From assembly GCA_030431515.1 (NCBI GenBank), contig JAUIIX010000019.1, forward strand, positions 1 to 47,500: DNA of 47,500 nucleotides, written 5' to 3'. The DNA is from a bacterium (lineage in GTDB: Bacteria; Bacteroidota; Ignavibacteria; Kapaibacteriales; UBA2268). Positions 17,227 to 26,700 of the stretch are shown piece by piece. Below the pieces are notes generated by a model, which had not been told where the DNA came from, ran no database searches, and saw only the letters and a list, made by a program, of their open reading frames with translations. The position numbers and the translations under genes were made by a program. Numbering within the stretch: the stretch's first letter is position 1; every line of letters begins with the position of its first letter.

Positions 17227-18857
17227 TTTTTATATTATTATATATTATATCCTCATTTTCTTCTGCACAAATAATAACAGAATTTCAAGCAATTCAAAAT
17301 GATTATGAGCCAGAATGGATTGAAATATATAATAAGCAAGATGAAGATATTTTTATAGATACTTTTAGAATTGCAGATTCAAAATCTTCTGTTGAATACT
17401 ATAACTTAGAAATAAAAAGAAATAGTTTTGTTGTGTTTACAAGCAATAAATCATTATTAGAAAATAAATATATAATTAATTCTGAAAATATAATTGAGAT
17501 AAAACTTGCAACTTTAAACAATACTACAGATGAAATTAAAATTTACGATAATAATACTTTAATTGATAGTTTGTATTATGATTATAAATGGTTTAAAAAT
17601 AGCAATTCAGTAGAAAGGGTAGATTTTCTAAAAAGTGCAAGTAAAGAAAATTTGAAAAGTTCTTTAAATTCGTTTGGAGGAACACCGTTAGAATTTAATT
17701 CTTACAAAGTATTTGATTTTGATTTATCATTAACTAATATTGTCGAGTTAGATGGTGAAATTAAAGTGGAAATAATAAATGATGGTAGAGATACAATCAC
17801 TTCTTTTGATTATGAAGTTTATTTAGATTTAGATAGAAATAATAAATATGATAGCAAAGAAGTAGTTACTTCTCAGATTGATAATAAAATTGACAGTGTG
17901 ATCACTTTAGATTTTATGAAATATGATTTGAAGCAAGATTTTGATATTTTTGGTGTATTTTCGATATTGATTAGAATAAATAGCGACAAAGATGAATATA
18001 TTGAAAATGATACAATTACTTTATCGGTAAATTTTGCACCTAAAAAAGAATCAATTTTAATAAATGAATTTATGTTTGATGTTTATGAAGATAATTGTGA
18101 ATTCATAGAGATTTATAATAATTCAGAATTTGATATAAATATTAATAATTTATATTTGACTGATGATATTAGCGGCAAGAAAAATGGAATAAAATTCGAT
18201 GTTGATTATGTGTTAAAAAGCAAAGATTTATTTGTTATTGCTGCAGATAGTCTGATATTAGATTTTTATAAAAGTAGTTTATTACCAGAAAAAGTATTTA
18301 TAGCAAATAAGAATTTATCACTAAATAATGGTGGTGATAATATTATTTTAAAATGGGAAGATGGATTTGTGATTGATGAATTAGAGTATTATCCTGCTTG
18401 GCATAGTTCATCTGTTTTTGATACTAAAAATATATCTTTAGAAAAAAAAGAATCAAATTTAATTTCATCAGATAAAGAAAATTGGATTTCGTCAACTGAC
18501 CAAAATGGGGCTACTCCAACATTTGCTAATTCATTTACTTATGGAGAGAAAAGAGATTTTGGTTTGCTTATACCTAAAAACCCATTTTCTTTTTTAGATG
18601 AGAATTTATTAAAAATTGCGTATATTAGTCCTTTTGAAAATTCAAATATTAATTTAACTGTTTTTTCTAAAGATGGTGTAAAATTAGGAATGGTGAGTGA
18701 GTTATCTTTGGGTGGTGCGAAAGGTGAGATTATTTGGGATGGAACTTTGAATAACAAGAAAGTAAAAACAGGGTCGTATATCTTATATTTTGAATCAATT
18801 AAATCAGATACACAAGAAATTTATACAAGTAAAGAATTGTTAGTTATAGTTAATTAA
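17223..18857 (+). CDS. lamin-tail-domain surface protein
   Basis: A 544-residue protein with a short signal peptide (MIFILLYIISSFSSAQ). It has two lamin-tail-like domains at about 18-135 and 275-410, each with the IxEFxxxxxxxxxEWIEIYN-type opening (ITEFQAIQNDYEPEWIEIYN; ILINEFMFDVYEDNCEFIEIYNN) and later 'LxNGGDNI' type turns. A CARDB-like beta domain lies between them, and a FlgD-like or T9SS-like beta domain closes the protein (GEIIWDGTLNNKKVKTGSYILYF). Lamin-tail proteins are common at the surface of Bacteroidota, but their roles are mostly unknown. The ATGA overlap joins it to the reductase gene, though no functional link is obvious. Confidence 0.8.
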   Translation: MIFILLYIISSFSSAQIITEFQAIQNDYEPEWIEIYNKQDEDIFIDTFRIADSKSSVEYYNLEIKRNSFVVFTSNKSLLENKYIINSENIIEIKLATLNNTTDEIKIYDNNTLIDSLYYDYKWFKNSNSVERVDFLKSASKENLKSSLNSFGGTPLEFNSYKVFDFDLSLTNIVELDGEIKVEIINDGRDTITSFDYEVYLDLDRNNKYDSKEVVTSQIDNKIDSVITLDFMKYDLKQDFDIFGVFSILIRINSDKDEYIENDTITLSVNFAPKKESILINEFMFDVYEDNCEFIEIYNNSEFDININNLYLTDDISGKKNGIKFDVDYVLKSKDLFVIAADSLILDFYKSSLLPEKVFIANKNLSLNNGGDNIILKWEDGFVIDELEYYPAWHSSSVFDTKNISLEKKESNLISSDKENWISSTDQNGATPTFANSFTYGEKRDFGLLIPKNPFSFLDENLLKIAYISPFENSNINLTVFSKDGVKLGMVSELSLGGAKGEIIWDGTLNNKKVKTGSYILYFESIKSDTQEIYTSKELLVIVN

Positions 18858-18871
18858 AAGACGAGGGAAAA

Positions 18872-20032
18872 ATGCCTTTTTACCATAAGTTAGGTGATAT
18901 GCCCCGAAAAAAGCATACTACTTTTTATAAAGCAGATGGAACATTATACAGAGAAGAATTAGTTTCTACTCAAGGATTTTCCAGTGTTTACTCAAACAAA
19001 TATCATTATTGGGAGCCGTGTAAAGCTACATCAATTAAAGAATTAAATTCTTTAGAAGATGTAAAATGGCAAAATCCACCACTACAAAATATCCACTTTT
19101 ATACAGATAAAATCATTAAAAATGGAGATTTCTTATCATCGAGAATAGAGTATATGCAGAATAATGAAACTGCAATTTACTTTGGAAGACCCAACAGCAA
19201 TCCTGATTATTTTTACAAGAATATTTATGCTCATGAATATATTTTTATTCATAGAGGAAGTGGAGTTCTAAAATCAGAATATGGAAATTTAAGATTTACT
19301 CCTTGGGATCAAATTATTGTTCCTATGGGTACAATTTATCAAATTATATTCGATGATGTAAATGCTGATAACAAGATAATGACTGTGGAATCAGATAGTG
19401 CATTCACTATTCCAAAACACTATAGAAATGAATATGGTCAGTTAGAAGAACACGCTCCTTACGAAGAACGTGATTTTAATTTTCCTGATGAATTAGACCC
19501 AAAAGATGAAAAGGGTGAATTTAGAATTGTAATGAAAGCTAGAAATAGATTTATTGAATATATTCAGCCACATCATCCTTTTGATGTTGTTGGTTGGGAT
19601 GGTTATTTGTTTCCGTTCTCATTAAATATGAAAGATTATAATCCTAAAACTGGAAGGATACATTTACCTCCTCCAATTCATTTGGCATTTATTACAAAAG
19701 GATTAGTTCTTTGTAATTTTAATCCAAGATATTTTGATTGGCACGAGCAAGCGATACCTGCTCCTTATTTTCATAGCAATGTAGAATCTACTGAAATTCT
19801 ATATTATGTTGAGGGAGATTTTATGAGTAGAAGTGGTGTGGACGTTGGCTCGGTGACTATGCACCCTATGGGTATTCCTCATGGTCCACAACCTGGCAAA
19901 ACAGAGCTAAGTGTTGGGAAAAATTGGACAGATGAATATGCTGTAATGGTTGATACTTTTGGTCCATTATTTCCTACTACTAAAGTTAAGGAATGTGAAG
20001 ATGTTGATTATTGGAAAAGTTGGTTAAAGTAA
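18872..20032 (+). CDS. hmgA: homogentisate 1,2-dioxygenase
   Basis: This non-heme iron dioxygenase opens the ring of homogentisate to maleylacetoacetate in tyrosine and phenylalanine breakdown. The 386-residue length fits the shorter bacterial family. Likely iron ligands are His301 and Glu308 in YFHSNVESTEILYY and His337 in HPMGIPHGPQPG, the family's H..E..H set. A GAGGG ribosome site precedes the ATG. No other genes of the homogentisate pathway are near, so the gene stands alone between the lamin-tail protein and the GNAT-like gene. Confidence 0.92.
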   Translation: MPFYHKLGDMPRKKHTTFYKADGTLYREELVSTQGFSSVYSNKYHYWEPCKATSIKELNSLEDVKWQNPPLQNIHFYTDKIIKNGDFLSSRIEYMQNNETAIYFGRPNSNPDYFYKNIYAHEYIFIHRGSGVLKSEYGNLRFTPWDQIIVPMGTIYQIIFDDVNADNKIMTVESDSAFTIPKHYRNEYGQLEEHAPYEERDFNFPDELDPKDEKGEFRIVMKARNRFIEYIQPHHPFDVVGWDGYLFPFSLNMKDYNPKTGRIHLPPPIHLAFITKGLVLCNFNPRYFDWHEQAIPAPYFHSNVESTEILYYVEGDFMSRSGVDVGSVTMHPMGIPHGPQPGKTELSVGKNWTDEYAVMVDTFGPLFPTTKVKECEDVDYWKSWLK

Positions 20033-20039
20033 TAAAAAA

Positions 20040-20070
20040 AGAGCCACAATATTAAAAAATTGTGGCTCTA
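20040..20070. terminator. terminator-like hairpin
   Basis: AGAGCCACAAT pairs with ATTGTGGCTCT around an A-rich loop just after hmgA. The T-run on the plus strand is poor (CTATCACTT) while the A-run in front would be a T-run on the minus strand, so plus-strand efficiency is uncertain. Confidence 0.6.
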
Positions 20071-20177
20071 TCACTTAAGGGGTTTAAGTTATGTATTGGT
20101 ATTTTATTCTATCCAATATATAAGAATACCATCAGTTGAAAAATAGGTTCAAAATAAATTAAAAAAAAAGTAATATT

Positions 20178-21305
20178 ATGAGTACAAAGCTACTAAGTGT
20201 TAAGAGTCAGAGTGATTTAAAAAAGTTTGTGAAGTCGCAATTTAATTTCTATAAAGATGACCCAAACTTTGCTCCTCCACTTATATTTGATAGAATGAAA
20301 CTATTAAATAAACAAAAGAATCCATTTTTCAAGCATTCTGAAATGGAACTTTTTATGGTGGAAAGAGATGGAGAAATCGTAGGTAGAATTGGTGCAATAA
20401 CGAATTTGAATCACAATAAAACCCATGATGATAAAGTTGGCTTCTTTGGTTTTTTTGAATGTGAAGACAATCAAGAAACTGCGAATATGCTTTTTGATGC
20501 TTGTAAGAAATTCCTTCTTGAAAAAGGAATGGATCAAATGAGAGGACCTGTTAACCCATCTTTAAATGATGAATGTGGTTTGTTAGTTGATGGATTTGAT
20601 TCTCCTGCTGTTATTTTAATGACTTACAATCCGAAATATTATGCTAAGTTAATTGAAAATTATGGTTTAAGCAAAGTAAAAGATTTGTATGCTTATCACT
20701 TAATAAATGAAGAATATGTTAGTGATAAACTTGAAAGAATGCAAAGTATAGTAAGACAAAGAAATTCTCTGAGTATTCGGTCAGTGAATTTTTCAGATAA
20801 AAAGCAATTCAAAAAAGATGTGGAAACTCTAAAATATATTTATAATAACGCTTGGGAGCCAAACTGGGGCTTTGTCAAAATGACTGATGAGGAGTTTGAC
20901 TATTTAGCAAATGATTTAAAATCTATTGCTGACCCTGATTATACTTTGATAGCAGAAATTAATGGAAAACCTGCTGGATTTGCACTTGCCCTACCAGATA
21001 TAAATCAATGTTTGATTCATAATAAAAAAGGTGGATTACTTACTGGGATTTGGCATTTATTAACTAAAAAGAAGAAAATTAATTTACTTAGAATAATTGT
21101 ATTAGGTATTCTACCTCAGTATCAAAGAACAGGTGCTGATGCTGTGCTTTATTGGGAACTTGGAACAAGAGGTAAACCAAAGGGTATTGAATATGGAGAA
21201 GCATCTTGGATTCTTGAAGATAATGAGATGATGAACAAAGGACTTACTACCACAATGCTTGGTAAAGTTTACAAAACATATAGATTATATCAGATGGATT
21301 TATGA
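20178..21305 (+). CDS. GNAT-like N-acyltransferase
   Basis: A 375-residue protein that resembles the large two-lobed GNAT-like proteins found in Bacteroidota and Deltaproteobacteria. The opening (FYKDDPNFAPPL..., FFKHSEMELFMVERDGEIVGRIGAI) gives the N-terminal GNAT strands. RGPVNPSLNDECGLLVDGFD is a recurring family segment, and a second acetyl-CoA-type fold appears at about 250-340 (LIAEINGKPAGFALALPD, RIIVLGILPQYQRTGAD). Its substrate is unknown. It overlaps the ROK kinase gene by 4 bases, then comes a GT4 glycosyltransferase, so a role in surface glycan or lipid acylation is possible but not shown. Confidence 0.7.
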   Translation: MSTKLLSVKSQSDLKKFVKSQFNFYKDDPNFAPPLIFDRMKLLNKQKNPFFKHSEMELFMVERDGEIVGRIGAITNLNHNKTHDDKVGFFGFFECEDNQETANMLFDACKKFLLEKGMDQMRGPVNPSLNDECGLLVDGFDSPAVILMTYNPKYYAKLIENYGLSKVKDLYAYHLINEEYVSDKLERMQSIVRQRNSLSIRSVNFSDKKQFKKDVETLKYIYNNAWEPNWGFVKMTDEEFDYLANDLKSIADPDYTLIAEINGKPAGFALALPDINQCLIHNKKGGLLTGIWHLLTKKKKINLLRIIVLGILPQYQRTGADAVLYWELGTRGKPKGIEYGEASWILEDNEMMNKGLTTTMLGKVYKTYRLYQMDL

Positions 21306-22186
21306 TTTTAGGAATTGATGTTGGTGGTTCGACTATAAAATATGGGATATTTGATAGAGAGAAGTTAATTGAGAAATCTCAGTTACTAACTCCTCAATCA
21401 AATTCTGACGATGTGATTTGTGCAATCAATAATTTGATTAAAAATTATATTGAAAAGTTCAATATTAATAAAGTGGGAATTGGATTTCCGTCAGTAGTTA
21501 GTAAAGATTATTTTGTTCATATAGCACCTAATATTAAAGATTTTATAAATGTAGATTTGAAAGAAAAAATCTGTGAAGTTCATAAAAATATTACAATTAG
21601 AATTGAAAATGATGCAAACTCGGCAGCATTAGCTGAATTAAAATTTGGTGTTGGTAAAGACTTAAATAATTTAATATATATTACATTAGGTAGTGGAGTT
21701 GGTGGTGCAATAATTATCAATAAATCAATTTATTATGGTGATAGTTATGGTGCAGGAGAAATTGGTTATACTAATTTTAACTTTGATGAAACTAATTATT
21801 CAGTTTTAAATAGAAATGGAATATTAGAAGAATATTTAGGAAGAAAGCAATTTACTAATTATTTTAATGAAAAATATAATTACAATGTAGATAATCCTAA
21901 AGAGATATTTGAACTTGCAGAGAATAATAATGCAGATGCAATTGAAGCATTTGCATATTATGGAAAATTATTAGGAATTGGAATTGCATCAGTTATGAAT
22001 TTTATGGATATTCATAATATAATAATAGGTGGTGGATTAATAAAAGCTCATAAGTATATTATTCCTGAATTAGATAAGAGTATTAGCAAAAAGAAATTAC
22101 CACATATAAATCATAAGGTATTAGTTGCTAAGTATTTAGATGACACTGGTATTTATGGTGCAATGGCTTTAGTAAATGGAAAATAA
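21302..22186 (+). CDS. ROK-family sugar kinase
   Basis: A 294-residue glucokinase-like kinase. Phosphate-1 motif DVGGSTIK is at 6-13, the catalytic Asp104 sits in IENDANSAALAE and GSGVGG is at 130-135. GAGEIGY at 150-156 replaces the usual GEIGH, so the His that binds zinc or sugar is Tyr. The CxCGxxGC zinc motif of most ROK proteins is absent. The sugar specificity is not deducible. It overlaps the upstream gene by ATGA, and the next gene begins 7 bases after its stop. Confidence 0.83.
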   Translation: MILGIDVGGSTIKYGIFDREKLIEKSQLLTPQSNSDDVICAINNLIKNYIEKFNINKVGIGFPSVVSKDYFVHIAPNIKDFINVDLKEKICEVHKNITIRIENDANSAALAELKFGVGKDLNNLIYITLGSGVGGAIIINKSIYYGDSYGAGEIGYTNFNFDETNYSVLNRNGILEEYLGRKQFTNYFNEKYNYNVDNPKEIFELAENNNADAIEAFAYYGKLLGIGIASVMNFMDIHNIIIGGGLIKAHKYIIPELDKSISKKKLPHINHKVLVAKYLDDTGIYGAMALVNGK

Positions 22187-22193
22187 TAAATTA

Positions 22194-23306
22194 ATGAAAA
22201 AAATAGCATTCTTATCAGTATTTCATCCTTATAGAGGTGGTATTGCCCAATCAAGTGGCTCTTTGTATTTTGCTTTACAAGAAAAAGCAAATGTTGAGGC
22301 GATTAATTTTAAAAGACAATATCCTGATATTTTATTCCCTGGTAAATCTCAATTTGTTCCTGAAAGTGATGACAGAGAAGCAATTGATGGAGTTAGAATA
22401 TTAGACTCCATTAACCCACTTAACTGGCTGAATACCGCAAAATATATAAATAACTTAAATCCAGATGTAGTATTAACAAGATATTGGATTCCTTTTTTAG
22501 CACCTGCTTTAGGTACTGTTCTTAAAAAAACAAAGAAAAATGCAATTAATATTTCAATAGTAGATAATGCAATTCCACATGAAAAAAGAATTGGTGACGA
22601 TGCTTTAACTAATTATTATCTAAAGCAAAATCATAAATTTATTGCACTTAGCAAGTCAGTTGAAAGAGATTTATATACTTTGCTTGATAGTCCAGAAGTT
22701 CATTATCATCCTCATCCAGTTTATGATAGATTTCCTGATCCAATTGATAAATCAAAAGCAAGAGAGAAACTTGGAATTAATGCCGATGAAAAAATCATTT
22801 TATTTTTTGGTTTCATTCGTGATTACAAGGGCTTAGATATACTGCTACACTCAATGAATGATGTTGATAATGATGTTAAATTACTAATTACAGGAGATGT
22901 ATATGGCTCTTATGATAAATATGAAAAAATAATCAAAGATAATAATCTATCTGATAGAATAATCTCTAAAATAGATTATATACCAGATGAAGATGTTGCT
23001 TTATATTTTTCGGCTACTGATTTATGCGTTCAACCATATAGAACTGCTACACAGTCGGGTATTGCAAATATATCTACTCATTATAATATTCCTATAATAG
23101 CAACTGATGTAGGTGGTTTAAAAGAAGTAATTGAGCCATTTAATATTGGTAAAGTAGTTGAAAAAGCTGACCCAAAAGAAATTGCGGAGAAAATTAATGC
23201 ATTCTTTAGAGAGGAGAAAGATTATTCAGAAAATTTCAAATCTTACAAAGAATTTGCTTCTTGGGAGAAACTTTCTGATGTTATTTTAGAGGCAATTGAA
23301 AAATAA
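22194..23306 (+). CDS. glycosyltransferase family 4
   Basis: A GT-B fold glycosyltransferase. MKKIAFLSVFHPYRGGIAQSS is the typical N-terminal opening with the donor-side Gly loop, and ILFFGFIRDYKGLDILL and IIATDVGGLKEVI are the C-terminal nucleotide-sugar motifs. I prefer the ATG at 22194; the one at 22176 would add six residues and overlap the ROK gene. With the ROK kinase and GNAT-like genes it forms a three-gene unit that could modify a surface sugar. It is the last host protein gene before the tRNA and prophage. Confidence 0.88.
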   Translation: MKKIAFLSVFHPYRGGIAQSSGSLYFALQEKANVEAINFKRQYPDILFPGKSQFVPESDDREAIDGVRILDSINPLNWLNTAKYINNLNPDVVLTRYWIPFLAPALGTVLKKTKKNAINISIVDNAIPHEKRIGDDALTNYYLKQNHKFIALSKSVERDLYTLLDSPEVHYHPHPVYDRFPDPIDKSKAREKLGINADEKIILFFGFIRDYKGLDILLHSMNDVDNDVKLLITGDVYGSYDKYEKIIKDNNLSDRIISKIDYIPDEDVALYFSATDLCVQPYRTATQSGIANISTHYNIPIIATDVGGLKEVIEPFNIGKVVEKADPKEIAEKINAFFREEKDYSENFKSYKEFASWEKLSDVILEAIEK

Positions 23307-23412
23307 TTTTAAAATCTTCAGATTTCTTCAAACTCTATCTCAAATGATTACAATAGAATAAGTCAGAAGTAAAAAATAGACAAATAAAATTTCAAATTAA
23401 ATTGAAAAAATA

Positions 23413-23444
23413 TTTTGAAAATTAAAAAATACTTCCTAATTTTG
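23413..23444 (+). promoter_or_regulatory. Bacteroidota-type promoter for tRNA-Ser
   Basis: TTTTG at 23413-23417 and TAATTTTG at 23437-23444 are separated by 19 bases, which fits the Bacteroidota -33/-7 consensus. The tRNA starts 20 bases downstream. Confidence 0.6.
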
Positions 23445-23464
23445 TATTCTATTCAAGACCAGTT

Positions 23465-23547
23465 GGGAGTGTCGCATAATTGGTATTGCATCAGTCTTGA
23501 AAACTGACGTCCGTGAGGGCATGGGGGTTCGAGTCCCTCCACTTCCG
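23465..23547 (+). tRNA. tRNA-Ser (anticodon UGA)
   Basis: An 83-base class II tRNA. Acceptor stem GGGAGTG with CACTTCC (one G-U pair), D arm GCA...TGC, anticodon stem TCAGT/ACTGA with loop CTTGAAA giving anticodon TGA, a long variable arm (GTCC GTGA GGGC), and T arm GGGGG/CCCTC with loop TTCGAGT. The long variable arm confirms serine identity. CCA is not encoded (CTA follows the discriminator G). The prophage begins shortly after. Confidence 0.95.
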
Positions 23548-23605
23548 CTAAACATTAGCATTAAGTTCTTGACTTTGTAAAAGATAAGTTGTGTTTGAAA
23601 TTATG

Positions 23606-23623
23606 TTGCGTACAGTTTGCGTA
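23606..23623. repeat. TTGCGTA direct repeats, candidate recombinase arm sites
   Basis: TTGCGTA occurs at 23606-23612 and 23617-23623, one helical turn apart, in the spacer between the tRNA and the prophage. This could be part of an attachment region, but no matching att copy or recombinase is in the window. Confidence 0.3.
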
Positions 23624-23681
23624 TATAAGTGATAATATTTAGTCTAAAAGTTAAAATTTTTGTAAATGTAGATATAAAAAC

Positions 23682-23718
23682 AAAAAGCAGTAAGAGGTGT
23701 AAACTTACTGCTTTTTTT
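23682..23718. terminator. bidirectional terminator at prophage edge
   Basis: AAGCAGTAAG pairs with CTTACTGCTT, with A and T runs on either side. It lies 18 bases past the stop of the tape-measure gene and ends the long minus-strand phage operon. Confidence 0.8.
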
Positions 23719-23735
23719 ATGCAAAAATTGAAATG

Positions 23736-26700
23736 TTAAACACTTCTTCTTTCTACACGACTTTTTGCTTTTTGGTTGGTAATATATATGTCGTCACCTC
23801 TAAGAACAGTTTCTAGTTTAAGAGTATCAAGTTTACTAGCTATCAAACTTAACATCGCTATCATTCCATTATTACTCATCTCATTTGCCATAGTTATTAT
23901 TTGCTTTATTTGATCATCTCTTACAACCCATTCCGTATCTGCACCTGGTCTAGCATTAGAAGCGTCACCAATCCATGCGAGTGTTGGTTCATCAACTCGT
24001 CCACCAGTTGCAAATGAAGTTAAACCACTAATGATTGGATCTGCTAAAGCACCGATTGCTGCTCTCGTTCCTAAAGCTATTGTTCCTGCAACTATTGTAT
24101 TAAGTGGAAATGGTATTACAGATAATGCTTCAATATTTGCTTCTGATAATATTAATCCAAGTATAAATGCTTCAAGTTGTTTTTTTAAGAATCCACCCAT
24201 TTGTTGAAGAAATGCTTTCATAGATGTTTTCATAGCTTCTTCATCGCCTTCAAACATTCCAGCTATTCCATCTAATGCTGCACCACTAAATTGTTCTAAA
24301 GTAGTATTTATCAGATCGCCTTTTTCTTGCATAATAGAATTAGATTCAGCGAATATTCTAGATGCTTCTAGTAAAGCTTGCTGTCCTGCTTCTCCAATTC
24401 CTTTAAGATTTTCCTTTAATGCTTTTTCAGCTAGTTCTTTTTTTAGCAGAGCTTTTTCATCAAAAGCATTCCTTTCAAGTGCTTTTTCTGCATCTAAAAT
24501 ATCTAACTGTGCTTGTTTGATTTTATCAATTTGATTTACTTCTAAAGTAGATTTATATTTTTCTTGAAGAATTTTTAAAGTCTCTTTAGCTCCTTCTTCC
24601 TGTGCCTTTGCTAAAGCTAGTTCTTTGCTATTTTGAACAGCTAATGCTTCTCCTTTTTGAATATTAGCAAGCTTTAATTCTTCTTGTCTATACTTTTTTG
24701 CTATCTTTTGTCTTTCTTTTTCTCCATCTTCTAATATTTTAGTTTTTCTTCGTTCAGCTTCTTCTTTAGAAATAGCCTCTAAGTCAAGATATTTTTCAAT
24801 AGCTTTTATCTCTTTTTCTTGCCTTTCATCAATAGCCTTTAGTGATTTTTCTTCAGTTTCAGAATTTTTATTGTCTCTAATATTATTAATTAAATCTGTA
24901 TATCTATTAAATTCTTCAATTGTCTTATCATATTCAGCTGTTGTTATATTTAATACTTCTTCTGAATATTTTTTTACATTATCTAATCTGATTTGATAAA
25001 ATTGTTCTTGATTTTCAATTATAGATTTTTCAGTTTCAAATTCGGTTTTCTTTTGTTCAGTTAATTTCTTTTTAATAGTATTATTGATTAAAAGATACTT
25101 AGTTTCTATTTGCTCAACTTTTTCTTGTGTTATCTTATCACCTAAAGCGAGTATCTCTTCATCTCTTTTTCTATCGTTATTGTCAATTTCTTGATTATAT
25201 TCAGTTATTATGCTTTGAATAGAAGTTAAGTTCCCTTTTAATCTTTCGACTTCTCTTTCATAAACACCAGATTTAGATAAGGTCAAACCTACTTCCCATT
25301 CAACCCTTTCTTTATTAAGTTCTGTAAGCTCTTTATTTATTTCATCGGTATCTTTTTGAATAGTTAATTTTATAGCTGATACTTTACTTTCATTATCTTG
25401 TATTTGTTTGTCAATATCTTGTAATGATTTTAGAATTTCATTTTTATCAACTTCCTTTATTCTTGGATTAAATGTAATTTCTCCAGTCTCAGCATCAATC
25501 TTTTGGATTAATTTTCTTGTTTTAAGAATTTCAAGCCAGTTATTTTTATCTTGAATATTAGAAAGATTTTTTTCATTTAATAAGTTCAACTCTTTTATAT
25601 TTTCATCAACTATTTCTTTGTTGATTAGTAATTGATTTTGAGTAATCTCAAATTCTCCATAATTCAAATCTAATAAAGACTTTTTAAGGGTTATTTCTTC
25701 TTTTGCCAGCTCGAATGCAGTTTTTCCTTTGACTTCCTTCAAACCAGTTTGAATGGCAATTTGTTCTTCAATCTTTTGTAAATTCTTTTGTTGCTTAACT
25801 TGGTCCTTAGTTTCTGCAAGAATAGCTTTCTCTTGATTAATTAAATCTTGTTTTTGATCCTTAGTTAAATCAGTAGCTTGTTGTTGTCTTTTTAATTCTG
25901 AGAGTGCTGCAACATTCTTTTTGATAGAATTATCTAATTCACTATTTACTTTACCCCAAGCATCTGCTAAATCTTCTGTAGCTTGTTGTTGCTCTTTGGT
26001 TTTATCCTTAGATTCATCTTGGATTTTAACCATATTTTCTAATTCTTCTACTGTTACATCTAACTTCTTAGCGATTTTACTATATTGATCCTCAACATCA
26101 ACACCTGCTTTTTTGCTTTCAGAAAGATATTTAATTACTTGAGAAGTACTTTTATTAGCCTTGTTAAATAGTTTATCATATTCAGCTTCTAATTCACTTA
26201 CGTCAGCATTAGGATTGTTTGCTAAAGCTTCATCGATCTCTTTTCTTTTAGATAAAATATCATCTCCTAATTTGTCTCTTGCCTCAGCTTCATCTTGGAT
26301 GCCTTTAACAATATTATTTTGAGCAGATATTAAATCATCTCCATTTGCTTTCAATTGTGCTTTTACAAAATCATCTACTTTATCAGTGGCTACTTCGTAA
26401 GTCTTAACGAGTTTTCCATTTTCATTTACAACTTGTCCAGTTGCTTTAATTAGCTCTGGTGCTTGTGCTTTAATTTTATTCGCAATACTTTCTTTTTCAA
26501 TATCAGTAGAAGCTAATTCAAATTCTTTAACTAGATTTCCTAATTCATTATTTTTATCAATTTTTCCTTTTATTTGAATACTATTAGAAATTTCTTCACC
26601 AATATTTAATTCTTTTGCTTTGGTTCTTAATGAACTTAAAGAATCATCAAAATCTTTTTCAACATTTGGTGGGAATTCGATATTATCTAAAGTAACTCCT

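Noticed and set aside
20097-20131. TGGTATT...AATACCA inverted repeat before the GNAT-like gene
   Set aside because: It is imperfect, lacks a T-run and has no second copy; it could be chance in AT-rich DNA.
23465-23547. tRNA-Ser as proven attachment site
   Set aside because: No second copy of the tRNA 3' end and no integrase are in the window; kept as a possibility only.
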